A DNA stretch of 16,794 nucleotides from Burkholderiaceae bacterium (GTDB lineage: Bacteria > Pseudomonadota > Gammaproteobacteria > Burkholderiales > Burkholderiaceae_C), in NCBI GenBank assembly GCA_031276435.1, contig JAISNB010000215.1, forward strand, positions 1-16,794, given 5' to 3'. Made by a program: the position numbers and the translations under genes. This document shows, in pieces, positions 1 through 7,290 of the stretch. The notes beneath the pieces were generated by a model that was not told the DNA's origin, searched no databases, and was given only the letters and a program-made list of their open reading frames with translations. Within the stretch, counting starts at the first letter, position 1; each line of letters starts with the position of its first letter.

Positions 1-1621
1 CCGTGTGCAACGCCAGTCCCGCGTGTTCGCGCAGCGGGTGGAAGTGGATTTTCGGGAATCGTTCCTGCGCCAGGCGCACGTCGTAGGGGCTGGTGCACAG
101 GTAAGCCAGCGCGCCCGCGGCGTCGTGCGCCATGCGGGTGGGGTAGGCGTTGCAGAATTCGCCGAGCGCTTGCGCTGTGTCGGCGCTGATCCAGCGCGCA
201 CCGGTGTATTGGCAGGCTTCCAGCCGGATGTCGCAGTCGTATTCGGCCTTGAGCCGGTGTTGCACCACCTCAAATTGCAGTTGTCCCACGGCGCCCAGCA
301 GCATGTTGCCGCCCACGTCCGGTTTGAAGACCTGGATGGCACCTTCTTCGCCCAACTGGGCCAGGCCCTGCTGCAATTGTTTGGTGCGCAGCGGGTTTTT
401 GAGCACCACGGTCATGAACATTTCGGGCGCGAAGAAGGGCAGGCCGGTAAATTGCAGGCTGGCGCCGTCGGTGATGGTGTCGCCAAGCTGCACGCCGCCG
501 TGCGTGGTAAAGCCGATGATGTCGCCCGCGTAGGCTTCTTCAACGGCTTCGCGCCGCTGGCTCAGGAAGGTGACGACGCTGGTGGGGCGCAGTTCCCTGG
601 CCGATCGCTGGACCTTGAGTTTCATGCCCGGCGTGTATTTGCCCGAGGCCACGCGCACGAAGGCGATGCGGTCGCGGTGCGCCGGATCCATGTTGGCCTG
701 CACTTTGAAGACCACGCCAGCAAAGGTATCGTCGTCGGGCGCGATGGTTTTTTCGACCGCTTGCTTGCCAGCCCACAAGGTGCTGGTGCGCGGCTGTGGC
801 GGGGGCGCCATGTCCACCAGTGCGTCCAGCACTTCCAGCACGCCGAAGTTGTTCACGCCGGAGCCAAAGAATACAGGCGTTTGCTGGCCGTGCAGGAAGG
901 CGGCGCTGTCCCAGGCGGGTGAGGCGCCCACGGCCAGTTCCATGCTTTCGGCGGCGGTCTCGAACGCACCGTCAAAGCGCGCGGTCAGTTGATCTCGCGC
1001 GTCCAGGGGGATGGTTTCAAAGTCTTGCGGGCGGCGCTCGCTGCCCGCTTCAAACACCGTCATGGCCCGGGTGCGCAAGTTGATGATGCCGCCAAACGTT
1101 TTGCCCTGGCCCACGGGCCAGGTCATGGGCACGCAAGGCATGCCAAGCTCGCGCTCCACTTCGTCCAGGATGTCCAGCGGGTCGCGCACTTCGCGGTCCA
1201 TTTTGTTGACGAAGGTGATGATGGGCGTGTTGCGCTGGCGGCAAACTTCGATCAGGCGGCGCGTTTGCGTTTCCACGCCGTTGGCCGCGTCGATCACCAT
1301 CAGCGCCGAATCGACGGCGGTGAGCACGCGGTAGGTGTCTTCCGAGAAGTCTTTGTGCCCCGGCGTGTCGAGCAGGTTGATGACCCTGTCGCGGTAGAGC
1401 ATTTGCATGACCGAGCTGGCCACCGAAATGCCGCGCTGCTTTTCGATTTCCATCCAGTCGCTGGTGGCGTGGCGGCTGGCTTTGCGCGCCTTGACGCTGC
1501 CGGCGATCTGGATCGCGCCTGAAAACAGCAGCAGCTTTTCGGTCAGCGTGGTTTTGCCAGCGTCCGGGTGGGAGATGATGGCAAAGGTGCGACGGCGGCC
1601 AGTTTCTGAGGCGTAGGACAT
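1..1621 (-). CDS. prfC: Peptide chain release factor 3 (RF3), 3' end cut by window edge
   Basis: RF3 is the cytoplasmic translational GTPase that removes RF1/RF2 from the ribosome after peptide release. The minus strand from the ATG at 1621 is open without a stop for 540 codons down to position 2; I read every codon and found no frameshift. G1 is HPDAGKTT at residues 18-25, RGISV is the G2 region, DTPGHKDF begins at residue 85 (G3), and NKMD is at 139-142 (G4). The C-terminal part contains the RF3-type segments VGQLQFEVVQHRL and AEYDCDIRLE. Family members are about 530 residues, so only a few codons should be missing. No clear Shine-Dalgarno precedes the ATG. The gene is divergent from ahcY. 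Identity is very secure from the GTPase motifs plus the RF3-specific C-terminal half, which separates it from EF-G. Confidence 0.96.
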   Translation of the reverse strand, partial: MSYASETGRRRTFAIISHPDAGKTTLTEKLLLFSGAIQIAGSVKARKASRHATSDWMEIEKQRGISVASSVMQMLYRDRVINLLDTPGHKDFSEDTYRVLTAVDSALMVIDAANGVETQTRRLIEVCRQRNTPIITFVNKMDREVRDPLDILDEVERELGMPCVPMTWPVGQGKTFGGIINLRTRAMTVFEAGSERRPQDFETIPLDARDQLTARFDGAFETAAESMELAVGASPAWDSAAFLHGQQTPVFFGSGVNNFGVLEVLDALVDMAPPPQPRTSTLWAGKQAVEKTIAPDDDTFAGVVFKVQANMDPAHRDRIAFVRVASGKYTPGMKLKVQRSARELRPTSVVTFLSQRREAVEEAYAGDIIGFTTHGGVQLGDTITDGASLQFTGLPFFAPEMFMTVVLKNPLRTKQLQQGLAQLGEEGAIQVFKPDVGGNMLLGAVGQLQFEVVQHRLKAEYDCDIRLEACQYTGARWISADTAQALGEFCNAYPTRMAHDAAGALAYLCTSPYDVRLAQERFPKIHFHPLREHAGLALHT

Positions 1622-1763
1622 GACAACGGTGCAAGGTGTGGTGTGGTTGGGCTGCGCGGCGCGGCTGGGGAGCAGGAAAAAGCGCCTGGCGCGTGTGTGG
1701 CCCGGCTGCTTTCTCTTTGTGCGTGCCATCCACGGCAGGACAGCCCGCGCGGGCAAGGCCGCA

Positions 1764-1769
1764 ATTTTA
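1764..1769 (-). promoter_or_regulatory. Possible prfC -10 box
   Basis: On the minus strand the sequence reads TAAAAT followed by TGCGG, a reasonable sigma-70 -10 hexamer (5 of 6 matches) in very GC-rich DNA. It would give a leader of about 135 nt for prfC. No convincing -35 hexamer lies 16-18 bp upstream, so this is a weak call. Confidence 0.3.
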
Positions 1770-1824
1770 GGGCCGACGCGCGCGCTGGCTGGCGCCGGAC
1801 GGCGCGGCACGTTCGGCCATGCCT

Positions 1825-1830
1825 TAGAAT
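1825..1830 (+). promoter_or_regulatory. Probable ahcY operon -10 box
   Basis: TAGAAT (5 of 6 to TATAAT) sits 12 bp before the first paired base of the SAH riboswitch, so transcription starting 6-8 bp downstream would begin just ahead of the aptamer, as expected. The -35 region is GC-rich and no good hexamer is visible. Position relative to the riboswitch is the main support. Confidence 0.45.
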
Positions 1831-1842
1831 CGCACTGACTTT

Positions 1843-1914
1843 CCGAGGAGCGTTGCAGCGCCCTTTTGCGGGCGTGAGGCTCGGACAAGTTTCCTTTTTG
1901 CAACGACGCTCATC
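1843..1914 (+). promoter_or_regulatory. SAH riboswitch aptamer (S-adenosylhomocysteine-sensing)
   Basis: This matches the SAH riboswitch class found upstream of ahcY in beta- and gammaproteobacteria. P1 is CCGAG (1843-1847) with CTCGG (1880-1884). P2 is CGCCC (1859-1863) with GGGCG (1870-1874). The 3' strand closes on the 5' core: GAGCG (1848-1852) with CGCTC (1907-1911), and TTGCA (1853-1857) with TGCAA (1899-1903). The segments CCGAGGAGCGTTGCA, AGGCTCGG and GCAACGACGCTCA agree with the class consensus as I remember it. In this family ligand binding turns expression on, so accumulating SAH would raise SAH hydrolase. Location directly before ahcY supports the call independently of the fold. 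Confidence 0.93.
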
Positions 1915-2000
1915 CACTGCCTGCCGTGTGATGAGCGCGACCCGATCAATCCGCTCAGAGCATTTGCGCCAGTGGCTTTCACTGGATTTGAACTGGAGCG
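1915..2000 (+). promoter_or_regulatory. Putative expression platform of the SAH riboswitch, including the ahcY Shine-Dalgarno
   Basis: Between aptamer and start codon the leader repeats the aptamer's own pairing words. GATGAGCG (1930-1937) is a perfect 8-nt complement of the aptamer 3' strand CGCTCATC (1907-1914), and its TGAGCG also complements CGCTCA (1952-1957). The Shine-Dalgarno GGAG (1995-1998) lies in GGAGCG, whose GAGCG (1996-2000) complements CGCTC at 1952-1956. A small hairpin CCAGTG/CACTGG (1969-1974 with 1980-1985) is nested inside. No T-rich intrinsic terminator is present, so control by hiding the ribosome binding site is more likely than attenuation. The pairings are seen directly; the switching order is inferred. 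Confidence 0.55.
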
Positions 2001-2005
2001 CGAAC

Positions 2006-3442
2006 ATGAATGCACCACTGGAAAAAACGGCTGCCGCCGATTGCGTGATTGCCGATTTGAACCTGGCCGCCTGGGGCCGCAGGGAAATTGCCATTGCCGA
2101 GATGGAAATGCCCGGCCTCATGAGCATCCGCTCCGAGTACGCCAAAAGCCAGCCGCTCAAGGGCGCGCGCATTGCCGGTTCGCTGCACATGACCATTCAG
2201 ACGGCTGTGCTGATCGAGACCTTGCAGGCGCTGGGCGCGCGGGTGCGCTGGGCGTCCTGCAACATTTTTTCCACACAGGATCACGCGGCGGCGGCCATTG
2301 CGGCCAGCGGCACGCCCGTGTTTGCCGTCAAGGGCGAAACGTTGCAGCAGTATTGGGACTACACGCACCGCATTTTTGAATTTGCGCCCAAGGGCGATGC
2401 CGCCGAAGGCCCCAACATGATTCTGGACGACGGGGGCGATGCCACGCTGCTGATGCATCTGGGCAAGCAGGCCGAGGCCGACCGGGCCGTGCTGGCCAAT
2501 CCGCGCAGCGAGGAAGAGCGCGTGCTGTTCGCGGCCATTCAGGCCCGGCTGGCGCAAGATGCCAACTGGTACAGCCGCAAGAGCGCACAAATCCTGGGCG
2601 TGACCGAAGAGACCACCACCGGCGTGCACCGCCTGAAAGACATGAGCGCCCGGGGCGCACTGATGTTTCGCGCCATCAACGTCAACGATTCGGTCACCAA
2701 AAGCAAGTTTGACAACCTCTATGGCTGCCGGGAATCGCTGGTGGATGGCATCAAGCGCGCCACCGACGTGATGGTGGCCGGCAAGATTGCCGTGGTGTGC
2801 GGCTATGGCGATGTGGGCAAGGGCAGCGCGCAGGCGCTGCGCGCGCTTTCGGCGCAGGTGTGGGTGACCGAGATCGACCCCATCTGCGCGCTGCAAGCGG
2901 CCATGGAAGGCTACCGCGTGGTCACCATGGAAGAAGCGGCGCCGCTGGCCGACATTTTCGTGACCTGCACGGGCAACAAGGACGTCATCACCTACACGCA
3001 CATGGCGGCCATGAAAGACCAGGCCATCGTCTGCAACATCGGGCATTTCGACAACGAAATCGAAGTGGCGCGGCTCGAACGCGATTGCCAGTGGGAAGAG
3101 ATCAAACCCCAGGTCGACCATGTGATCTTCAAGGACGGCAAGCGCATCATCCTGCTGGCCAAGGGCCGCCTGGTGAATCTGGGCTGCGCCACCGGCCACC
3201 CGAGCTACGTGATGAGTTCCAGCTTTGCCAACCAGACGCTGGCGCAAATCGAGTTGTTCGCGCATCCTGAAAAGTACGCAGTCGGCCAGGTTTACGTGTT
3301 GCCCAAGCATCTGGATGAACACGTCGCGCGCTTGCAGCTATCGCGGCTCAATGTGCGGCTGACCGAGTTGACCGACGCGCAAGCCGCCTACATTGGCGTG
3401 TCCAGGCGCGGGCCGTTCAAGCCAGACAGCTACCGTTATTGA
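2006..3442 (+). CDS. ahcY: Adenosylhomocysteinase (S-adenosyl-L-homocysteine hydrolase)
   Basis: AhcY is the cytoplasmic NAD-dependent enzyme that reversibly splits SAH to adenosine and homocysteine, relieving product inhibition of methyltransferases. The 478-residue product has the expected length for the bacterial long form. Visible motifs include SLHMTIQTAVLIETL near the N terminus, NVNDSVTKSKFDN, the NAD-binding loop GYGDVGKG at residues 266-273, NIGHFDNEIE, and the canonical C terminus KPDSYRY whose Lys and Tyr contact the cofactor of the partner subunit. The frame stays open upstream to 1643, but the ATG at 2006 is chosen because GGAG lies 7 bp ahead, the protein then starts where the family does, and the upstream part is riboswitch. 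It heads an operon with tlyA and metF; the first gene controls flux from SAH to homocysteine and the last supplies methyl groups. Confidence 0.97.
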   Translation: MNAPLEKTAAADCVIADLNLAAWGRREIAIAEMEMPGLMSIRSEYAKSQPLKGARIAGSLHMTIQTAVLIETLQALGARVRWASCNIFSTQDHAAAAIAASGTPVFAVKGETLQQYWDYTHRIFEFAPKGDAAEGPNMILDDGGDATLLMHLGKQAEADRAVLANPRSEEERVLFAAIQARLAQDANWYSRKSAQILGVTEETTTGVHRLKDMSARGALMFRAINVNDSVTKSKFDNLYGCRESLVDGIKRATDVMVAGKIAVVCGYGDVGKGSAQALRALSAQVWVTEIDPICALQAAMEGYRVVTMEEAAPLADIFVTCTGNKDVITYTHMAAMKDQAIVCNIGHFDNEIEVARLERDCQWEEIKPQVDHVIFKDGKRIILLAKGRLVNLGCATGHPSYVMSSSFANQTLAQIELFAHPEKYAVGQVYVLPKHLDEHVARLQLSRLNVRLTELTDAQAAYIGVSRRGPFKPDSYRY

Positions 3443-3477
3443 GGCGCAAACCGCGCGCGCCGCGCCAGGAAAACCCC

Positions 3478-4326
3478 GTGTCCATGAACGCGTTTCACAG
3501 CCGCGACCAGCGCCGCGCGCCGCCGCCGGTTGCGGCCCAAGCGCCAGTGGCCCGCAAGGCGGGCTTTGCGCGCGCCGATCAGTTGCTGGCGCAACGCGGC
3601 CAGGCCGCCTCGCGCACGGCGGCGCGGGAATTGATCGCGCAAGGCCGGGTGAGCTGGCAGGGCCAGCGCGTCAGCAAGCCCGCGCAGGCGCTGCCGCAAG
3701 CGGCGGTGCTGGATGTCGCCGCGCCAGATGCCGCCGACGCGACCGGGCGTTACGTGTCGCGGGGCGGCATCAAGCTGGCGGGCGCGCTGCAAGCCAGCGG
3801 CATGCGGGTGCGTGGCGCGTGTTGTCTGGATGTGGGGCAATCGACGGGCGGCTTCACCGATTGCCTGCTGCAGCATGGCGCCAGCCGCGTGGTGGGGCTG
3901 GACGTGGGACATGGCCAGTTGCATCCGCGCCTGCGGCAAGATGCGCGCGTGCTGTGTCTGGAAGGCGTCAACGCGCGCCATCTGGATGCGCGGGCGCTGG
4001 CTGGCGTGGCCGGGCAGGCGCGTTTCGACCGGGTGGTGGGCGATGTGTCGTTCATTTCCCTGACCCTGGTGCTGCCCGCCCTGGTGCCGGTACTGGCCGA
4101 AGGCGGCGAATTGCTCATGCTGGTCAAACCCCAGTTCGAGTTGCAACCAGCGCAGATCGGCAAGGGCGGCATCGTGCGCGACGCGGCGCTGTATGCCGAT
4201 GTGCAGCAGCGCATCCGGCATGCGCTGACACGGCTCGGCCTGCAAACCCTGGGCTGGTTTGCCAGCCCGATCACCGGGGGCGATGGCAATCGCGAATTTT
4301 TCGTGCATGCTGCCAGTGGCCGCTGA
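3478..4326 (+). CDS. tlyA: TlyA-family 2'-O-ribose rRNA methyltransferase (S4 plus FtsJ-like domains)
   Basis: The family methylates ribosomal RNA 2'-OH groups using SAM; it is often mislabelled hemolysin. An S4 RNA-binding domain (RADQLLAQRGQAASRTAARE, about residues 29-90) precedes a Rossmann methyltransferase with CLDVGQSTGGFTDCLL as the SAM-binding loop. The K-D-K-E catalytic tetrad is present as Lys99 (GGIKLAG), Asp189 (VVGDVSF), Lys217 (LVKPQFE) and Glu273 (NREFF). I chose GTG at 3478, preceded by AGGA with a 7-bp gap; ATG at 3484 is equally possible, and a TTG at 3439 overlapping the ahcY stop would extend the protein by 13 residues. At about 282 residues it is slightly longer than typical because of a basic, disordered N-terminal tail. 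It lies 35 bp after ahcY, and its own by-product SAH is the substrate of AhcY. The exact rRNA target here is unknown. Confidence 0.88.
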   Translation: MSMNAFHSRDQRRAPPPVAAQAPVARKAGFARADQLLAQRGQAASRTAARELIAQGRVSWQGQRVSKPAQALPQAAVLDVAAPDAADATGRYVSRGGIKLAGALQASGMRVRGACCLDVGQSTGGFTDCLLQHGASRVVGLDVGHGQLHPRLRQDARVLCLEGVNARHLDARALAGVAGQARFDRVVGDVSFISLTLVLPALVPVLAEGGELLMLVKPQFELQPAQIGKGGIVRDAALYADVQQRIRHALTRLGLQTLGWFASPITGGDGNREFFVHAASGR

Positions 4327-4372
4327 CTTTGGGTCTGGCCGCCGCCGAGCGTGGATTTTCTGGAGACATTGA

Positions 4373-5203
4373 ATGCGACAAGTGCCCATCAGCCTGGAAT
4401 TTTTTCCCCCGAAAACGCCGGAAGGCGCGCAAAAGCTGCGCGTGGTCCGGCAAAGCCTGTATGCGCTCAAGCCGGAGTTTTGCTCGGTGACTTTTGGCGC
4501 TGGCGGCTCGACACAGGAAGGCACGCTGGACACTGTGCGCGAGATCATGGCCGAAGGCATGGTGGCCGCGCCACACCTGTCGTGCATCGGGCAAACGCAC
4601 GAGTCCATCCGCCAGCGGCTGGCCGCCTACAAGGCCGCGGGCGTCAGGCGCATCGTGGCGCTGCGCGGCGATTTGCCAAGCGGCTACGGCCTGGGCGGCC
4701 AATTCCGCTACGCCAGCGACCTGGTGGCCTTCATCCGGGCAGAGACGGGCCGGACTTTCCAGATCGAAGTGGCCGCTTACCCCGAGATGCACCCGCAAGC
4801 GCGCTCGCCGCGGGCCGATCTGGACGCCTTTGCCGCCAAGGTGGCGGCGGGAGCCGACTCGGCCATCACGCAGTATTTCTTCAATGCCGACGCCTACTTT
4901 CGCTTCAGGGACGAGCTGCGCCAGCGCGCGCTGGCCGTGCCCGTTGTGCCCGGCATCATGCCGATCGTGAACTCCTCGCAACTGATGCACTTTTCAGACA
5001 CCTGCGGCGCGGAAATACCGCGCTGGATGCGCTTGCGGCTACAGGCCTTTGGCGACGACAAGGCGTCCATCCGGGCGTTTGGCACAGACGTGGTGGCCGC
5101 CCTGTGCGAGCGCCTCATCGCTGGCGGAGCGCCAGCCCTGCACTTTTACACGCTCAATCAGGCCACGCCGGTTTTGGCGCTGTGCCAGCACGCGCTGGCA
5201 TGA
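4373..5203 (+). CDS. metF: Methylenetetrahydrofolate reductase (NAD(P)H)
   Basis: MetF is the cytoplasmic FAD enzyme that reduces 5,10-methylene-THF to 5-methyl-THF, the methyl donor for methionine synthase. The 276-residue length is normal for the bacterial single-domain form. Visible signatures are LEFFPPKTPEG at the start (Glu9 matches the catalytic N-terminal Glu), FCSVTFGAGGST, HLSCIG, RRIVALRGDLPS (FAD/folate loop with its Asp), IEVAAYPEMHPQA and DSAITQYFFNADAYFRF. GGAGA 7 bp before the ATG fixes the start. It follows tlyA by 46 bp with no terminator or promoter between, so it is most likely in the riboswitch-controlled transcript: homocysteine released by AhcY is remethylated with the methyl group made here. 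No intrinsic terminator is evident right after the stop. Confidence 0.96.
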   Translation: MRQVPISLEFFPPKTPEGAQKLRVVRQSLYALKPEFCSVTFGAGGSTQEGTLDTVREIMAEGMVAAPHLSCIGQTHESIRQRLAAYKAAGVRRIVALRGDLPSGYGLGGQFRYASDLVAFIRAETGRTFQIEVAAYPEMHPQARSPRADLDAFAAKVAAGADSAITQYFFNADAYFRFRDELRQRALAVPVVPGIMPIVNSSQLMHFSDTCGAEIPRWMRLRLQAFGDDKASIRAFGTDVVAALCERLIAGGAPALHFYTLNQATPVLALCQHALA

Positions 5204-5264
5204 CGTGCGTTGCAAATTGACGACAAAACAGGGCTTTGCACCGCCTTGATGCAGGGGTAAAAGC

Positions 5265-5314
5265 AAGATATTGATCTTAAGCAGATTGCCTTTGTACAGG
5301 CTCGTTGCGATAAT
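5265..5314 (+). promoter_or_regulatory. Probable sigma-70 promoter of the OmpW-family gene with upstream inverted repeat
   Basis: TTGCCT (5286-5291), a 17-bp spacer and GATAAT (5309-5314) form a good promoter 56 bp before the gene. Just upstream is AAGAT-ATTG-ATCTT (5265-5278), a perfect 5-bp palindrome that could bind a regulator. The same stretch contains TTGAT-CTTA-AGCAG (5271-5284), 8 of 10 to the FNR half-site pair TTGAT-N4-ATCAA, centred about 43 bp before the predicted start site. Regulation of ompW by FNR is known in enterobacteria; whether it applies here is a guess. Confidence 0.55.
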
Positions 5315-5369
5315 AGCGGCTGGGAACAAACATCCCGTTCGCAACCTATTTACCACCGCAGGAATCGAC

Positions 5370-5966
5370 ATGAAAACTAAACTTTTGCTGACCGCCGCAG
5401 TTTGCGCGCTGACCGCCGTTTCTGCCTCCGCGCAAACCGCCGAAGGCTCTTGGTTGGTGCGTGCCCGCGCCGTGCATCTGGACAGTGCCAACAAGGACAG
5501 CACCGGCCTGGGACTGACCATCAACAACAAATGGCTGCCGGAAGTGGACTTTACCTACTTCCTCAACAGCAACCTGGCCGCCGAGCTGATCCTGACCGTG
5601 CCGCAAAAGCACAAGGTGTACTCTTTTGGCTCCAAAATCGGTACGCTCAAGCATCTGCCTCCCACGCTGACGGTCCAGTACCACTTCACCAACCTGGGTG
5701 CCCTCAAGCCTTACGTGGGCGCTGGCGTCAACTACACGCGCTTCAGTGCCGTGCATGTGCTCGATGGCGTTGCCACAGTCAAGAAGAACTCCTTCGGCCC
5801 CGCGCTGCAAGCAGGTCTTGACTTCGCGATCGCCCCCAACGTGTACCTGAACCTGGACGTCAAGAAGGTCTGGATCAAGACCGATGTCAAGGCCGGTGGC
5901 GTCAAGGTTGGCCGCTTCAAGGTTGACCCGGTTCTGGTTGGCCTGGGTGTTGGCTACCGCTTCTGA
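5370..5966 (+). CDS. ompW: OmpW-family outer membrane beta-barrel protein
   Basis: The 198-residue product has a Sec signal peptide (MKTKLLL, hydrophobic stretch, ASA-Q cleavage after residue 21). After it comes the small eight-stranded barrel pattern of OmpW: alternating strands, SWLVRARAVHL as the first strand, a short conserved P-T-L-T-V-Q-Y-HF segment, LKPYVGAGVNYTRF, and a final strand ending in Phe (VGLGVGYRF) as needed for BAM recognition. OmpW proteins form narrow hydrophobic channels in the outer membrane and respond to oxygen, osmotic or oxidative stress in several species; the substrate is unsettled. AGGAA 5 bp before the ATG supports the start over more upstream in-frame codons. 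It has its own promoter and terminator, so it is monocistronic. The family call is strong; orthology to E. coli OmpW specifically is less certain. Confidence 0.9.
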   Translation: MKTKLLLTAAVCALTAVSASAQTAEGSWLVRARAVHLDSANKDSTGLGLTINNKWLPEVDFTYFLNSNLAAELILTVPQKHKVYSFGSKIGTLKHLPPTLTVQYHFTNLGALKPYVGAGVNYTRFSAVHVLDGVATVKKNSFGPALQAGLDFAIAPNVYLNLDVKKVWIKTDVKAGGVKVGRFKVDPVLVGLGVGYRF

Positions 5967-5993
5967 TCGATCATCAAAGCGCAACGCTCTTGC

Positions 5994-6027
5994 AAAAAAC
6001 AGCAGGCCCCAGGCCTGCTGTTTTTTT
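5994..6027. terminator. Bidirectional intrinsic terminator between ompW and rlmJ
   Basis: A perfect 9-bp GC-rich stem CAGCAGGCC/GGCCTGCTG (6000-6008 with 6012-6020) with a CCA loop is flanked by six A before and seven T after. It therefore has a U-tract on both strands and serves the convergent genes on either side. Confidence 0.95.
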
Positions 6028-6084
6028 GTCTGCGCGGCAGGCCGCATGTTTTTCCGGAAGGGGCCGCACGCGGCGCAAAAAACG

Positions 6085-7044
6085 TCAGGCAGGCGCGTAT
6101 TCCAGGCTTTGCGCCTTGCCGCGCCCGCGTCCCAGAATGTCCAGCAGCACGGGCAAAGCCGCTTGCAGTGACGCCGCCAGCGTGTGCGGCGGGTTGATGA
6201 CGAATACGCCACTGGCGCTCAGGCCGCCCCCTTGCTGCCGGTCGCTGCGGGGTGCCAGTTCGGGACTCTGGCCGATGTTCAGGCTGGCGTGCAACCAGCC
6301 GCGCGCCGCCTGTTTGCTCAAGGTGCGCAGGCGGCGCGGCAAATCGTGCGCTTCAGCGCGCGCGATGATCGGATACCAGACCAGATAAGTGCCGTTGGGA
6401 AAACGCCTGAGGCTCTCTTGCATGCAGGCGCCAACTTTCGCGTAATCGCTTTTGATTTCGTAGCTCGGATCCATGAGCACCATGGCGCGGCGCGAGCCTG
6501 AGGCCGAAGGCGGCGGGGGCAGCAGGGCGCGCAGGGCTTCAAACCCGTCTTGCCGCAGCACGGCAATTTCCCGGCCCGATCGCAAGCGCGCGATGTGGGT
6601 CGACAGGGTTTTGCTGTCGGCGGGATGCAACTCGAACAGCTTGAGCCGGTCGCGCGACGCGGCGCGCATCAGGTGCTGGATGATGAAGGGCGAGCCTGGA
6701 TAAACCCGCTGCCGCACGCTGGTGGCGCCGTCGCCATCGGCGGCGGGGTTGAACTTTGCCACGACGGTCAGGTAATCGTCCAGCGCCGCCGCAATGCCGC
6801 TGGCGGGGACGCTGCCGTCTTTTGGGCGCAGGGCGGCCATCAGTTTGACGATGCCGTCGGTTGCCTCGCCGCTTTTGGTTGACCAGTCGCCATCGAGCCG
6901 GTAAAGCCCCGCGCCCGCGTGCGTGTCCACCAGTGTGAGGGCCGCGGGCTTGAGCATCAGGTGGCGCAAGGTGGCGATCAAGGTGATGTGCTTGAGGACA
7001 TCGGCGTGGTTGCCAGCGTGGAAGGCGTGTCTGTAACTGAACAT
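6085..7044 (-). CDS. rlmJ: 23S rRNA (adenine2030-N6)-methyltransferase
   Basis: RlmJ adds an N6-methyl group to A2030 of 23S rRNA using SAM. The start MFSYRHAFHAGNHADVLKH is the hallmark of the family, followed by LVDTHAGAGLY (SAM loop), YPGSP, KLFELHPAD and a C terminus with GLSASGVFVINPPHTL. The product is 319 residues, compared with about 280 in E. coli; the excess lies mainly in a low-complexity loop near residues 100-115 and in a basic tail. The catalytic (D/N)PP(Y/F) motif reads DPSYE at residues 192-196, with Ser in place of the second Pro. The frame is open further upstream to 7107, but ATG 7044 gives the family N terminus. It is divergent from rplM and convergent with ompW. Confidence 0.95.
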   Translation of the reverse strand: MFSYRHAFHAGNHADVLKHITLIATLRHLMLKPAALTLVDTHAGAGLYRLDGDWSTKSGEATDGIVKLMAALRPKDGSVPASGIAAALDDYLTVVAKFNPAADGDGATSVRQRVYPGSPFIIQHLMRAASRDRLKLFELHPADSKTLSTHIARLRSGREIAVLRQDGFEALRALLPPPPSASGSRRAMVLMDPSYEIKSDYAKVGACMQESLRRFPNGTYLVWYPIIARAEAHDLPRRLRTLSKQAARGWLHASLNIGQSPELAPRSDRQQGGGLSASGVFVINPPHTLAASLQAALPVLLDILGRGRGKAQSLEYAPA

Positions 7045-7133
7045 GGTGGCCGCGATGGTACCCTGCGCCGCGCGCCCGCGCCGGAGCGAGAAAGGCGCAC
7101 GGGCCATCCGGGATGCCGGTTGGGGCCGGGCAT

Positions 7134-7162
7134 TTGTCCGGGGCGGGCCGATTGCATATAAT
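7134..7162 (+). promoter_or_regulatory. Promoter of rplM-rpsI
   Basis: TTGTCC (7134-7139), an exact 17-bp spacer and a consensus TATAAT (7157-7162) make this the best promoter in the window, fitting a highly expressed ribosomal protein operon. Transcription should begin near 7169, leaving a leader of about 120 nt before rplM. That leader could host ribosomal-protein feedback control, but I do not recognise a known L13 leader fold in it. AAGGAA at 7275-7280 is the rplM ribosome binding site. Confidence 0.85.
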
Positions 7163-7290
7163 CATGGGCTTCGCAGCGATTTTGCGGCCCCGCGGCGAAT
7201 ATCCAGACCCCACCTAAGAGTCTTCCGGCAGAGAAGGTCCGACCGTGGAAAAGGGCCAGTCAAACCACCTTTTGCTTTTAAGGAAAGCAC

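Noticed and set aside
5..922. Long plus-strand open frame of 305 codons, and a second one at 989-1522
   Set aside because: They are codon-aligned antisense shadows of prfC, whose 540-codon frame carries all GTPase motifs. High GC makes stop-free antisense frames common.
1979..3322. Minus-strand open frame of 447 codons opposite ahcY
   Set aside because: Low-complexity, His/Gly/Arg-rich translation typical of an antisense shadow; ahcY on the other strand is unmistakable.
3439..3483. TTG at 3439 as the tlyA start, overlapping the ahcY stop
   Set aside because: It lacks a Shine-Dalgarno and adds 13 basic residues absent from the family; GTG 3478 has AGGA at 7 bp.
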